From Faecalibacterium prausnitzii (lineage in GTDB: Bacteria > Bacillota > Clostridia > Oscillospirales > Ruminococcaceae), in the NCBI GenBank assembly GCA_002313795.1, contig DCCL01000077.1, positions 1 through 5,674 of the forward strand: a stretch of 5,674 nucleotides of DNA, in the 5' to 3' direction. The position numbers and the translations under genes were made by a program. Within the stretch, counting starts at the first letter, position 1. Each line of letters begins with the position of its first letter. This document shows positions 5,444 to 5,674 of the stretch, piece by piece. The notes beneath the pieces were generated by a model. That model was not told where the DNA came from. It worked only from the letters and a program-made list of their open reading frames with translations, and made no database searches.

Positions 5444-5519
5444 TGGCACCGTTTGCAGGATTCGGACCTGCGGCCTGTGATTTTGGAGATCACTGCTCTG
5501 CCATCTGAGCTAAAACGGC
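5444..5519 (-). tRNA. tRNA-Trp, anticodon CCA
   Basis: The 76-base gene folds as a full cloverleaf. The acceptor stem pairs GCCGTTT with AAACGGT (one G-U), the D stem GCTC/GAGC encloses an 8-base loop containing GG, and the anticodon stem GTGAT/ATCAC holds the loop CTCCAAA (anticodon CCA). The variable loop has five bases and the T stem is GCAGG/CCTGC. The discriminator is G, as in bacterial tRNA-Trp, and CCA is encoded. The T loop is TCCGAAT instead of the near-universal TTCGAAT, placing C at position 55. Its 5' end is only three bases after the T-run of an intrinsic terminator, so its own promoter is unclear. It may be phage-borne or a host tRNA marking an integration junction. Confidence 0.93.
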
Positions 5520-5522
5520 ATG

Positions 5523-5556
5523 AAAAAAGCACTGGGCATTTTCAGCACAGTGCTTT
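5523..5556 (-). terminator. Intrinsic terminator of the upstream gene
   Basis: On the minus strand AAAGCACTG and CAGTGCTTT form a perfect 9-bp stem around a 13-base loop, and the T-run continues to six T in all. It lies 13 bases after the TAA of the upstream open frame and three bases before the tRNA. It is the expected end of that gene's transcript. Confidence 0.8.
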
Positions 5557-5569
5557 GAAATATTAAAGT

Positions 5570-5674
5570 TTATCTGAGGAGCAGAAGAGTCCATTTCATC
5601 CATTCAGGAATATTGGATGCGAACAGACCGCTGTAAAGAAAAATCGAAAGCGCAACAGAACCGATTGCACTTGC
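5570..5674 (-). CDS. C-terminal end of an unidentified hydrophobic protein
   Basis: An open minus-strand frame enters from the right edge and gives 34 residues before TAA. The other two minus-strand frames both reach a stop within this stretch. The peptide is strongly hydrophobic with two possible membrane stretches (SAIGSVALSIFLYSGLF and MKWTLLLLR) split by ASNIPEW, suggesting a membrane protein C-terminus. The region is about 41% GC, clearly lower than the capsid genes, and codons are less GC-biased. An intrinsic terminator follows closely. I do not recognise the family. It does not look like a portal or minor capsid C-terminus, which would be expected before a scaffold gene. Confidence 0.45.
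   Translation of the reverse strand, partial: ASAIGSVALSIFLYSGLFASNIPEWMKWTLLLLR

Noticed and set aside
5305..5532. N-terminal extension of the scaffold frame up to 5532
   Set aside because: It reads through the dyad and tRNA gene, and the GTG at 5304 has a good ribosome binding site and begins the family-like sequence.

Overview
This window is part of the late structural operon of a tailed siphophage or prophage, almost all read on the minus strand (right to left). The likely host is a GC-rich Firmicute, plausibly Oscillospiraceae/Ruminococcaceae such as Faecalibacterium. This rests on inference: a coding line I counted is about 63% GC, nearly every gene has an AGGAGG-type Shine-Dalgarno, the gene families (GP20-type scaffold, Gp15) are typical of Firmicutes phages, and the tRNA has an encoded CCA. 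I could not run any database search.

Layout, in transcription order. The right edge holds an AT-richer stretch (about 41% GC by count, 5523-5674) with the 3' end of an unidentified hydrophobic protein gene, then a rho-independent terminator. Three bases later comes a tRNA-Trp(CCA), whose 3' end abuts a perfect 11-bp dyad. After about 110 bases without a gene the capsid and tail genes begin: scaffold (GTG start), major capsid protein, gp6-like head-tail connector, head-closure-type protein, gp10/minor-capsid-2-like neck protein, tail terminator, major tail tube protein, a strong intrinsic terminator, a gpG-like tail assembly chaperone, Gp15, and the TTG-initiated start of the tape measure protein, which runs off the left edge.

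The genes form a tightly coupled assembly line. Four junctions are 4-base ATGA overlaps, and the others have 1-108 base gaps with good ribosome binding sites. The scaffold and the delta-domain-less capsid protein build the procapsid. The connector, closure, neck and terminator proteins join head to tail. Tube protein, chaperones and tape measure build the tail. The terminator after the tube gene probably lowers expression of the chaperones and tape measure relative to capsid and tube.

Points for a second look: (1) a zinc-ribbon coding segment in the +1 frame over the 3' end of Gp15; (2) the capsid cassette starting beside a tRNA-Trp with no portal gene visible upstream; (3) the dyad touching the tRNA 3' end; (4) C instead of U at tRNA position 55; (5) a LEA-like N-terminus on the tape measure protein.
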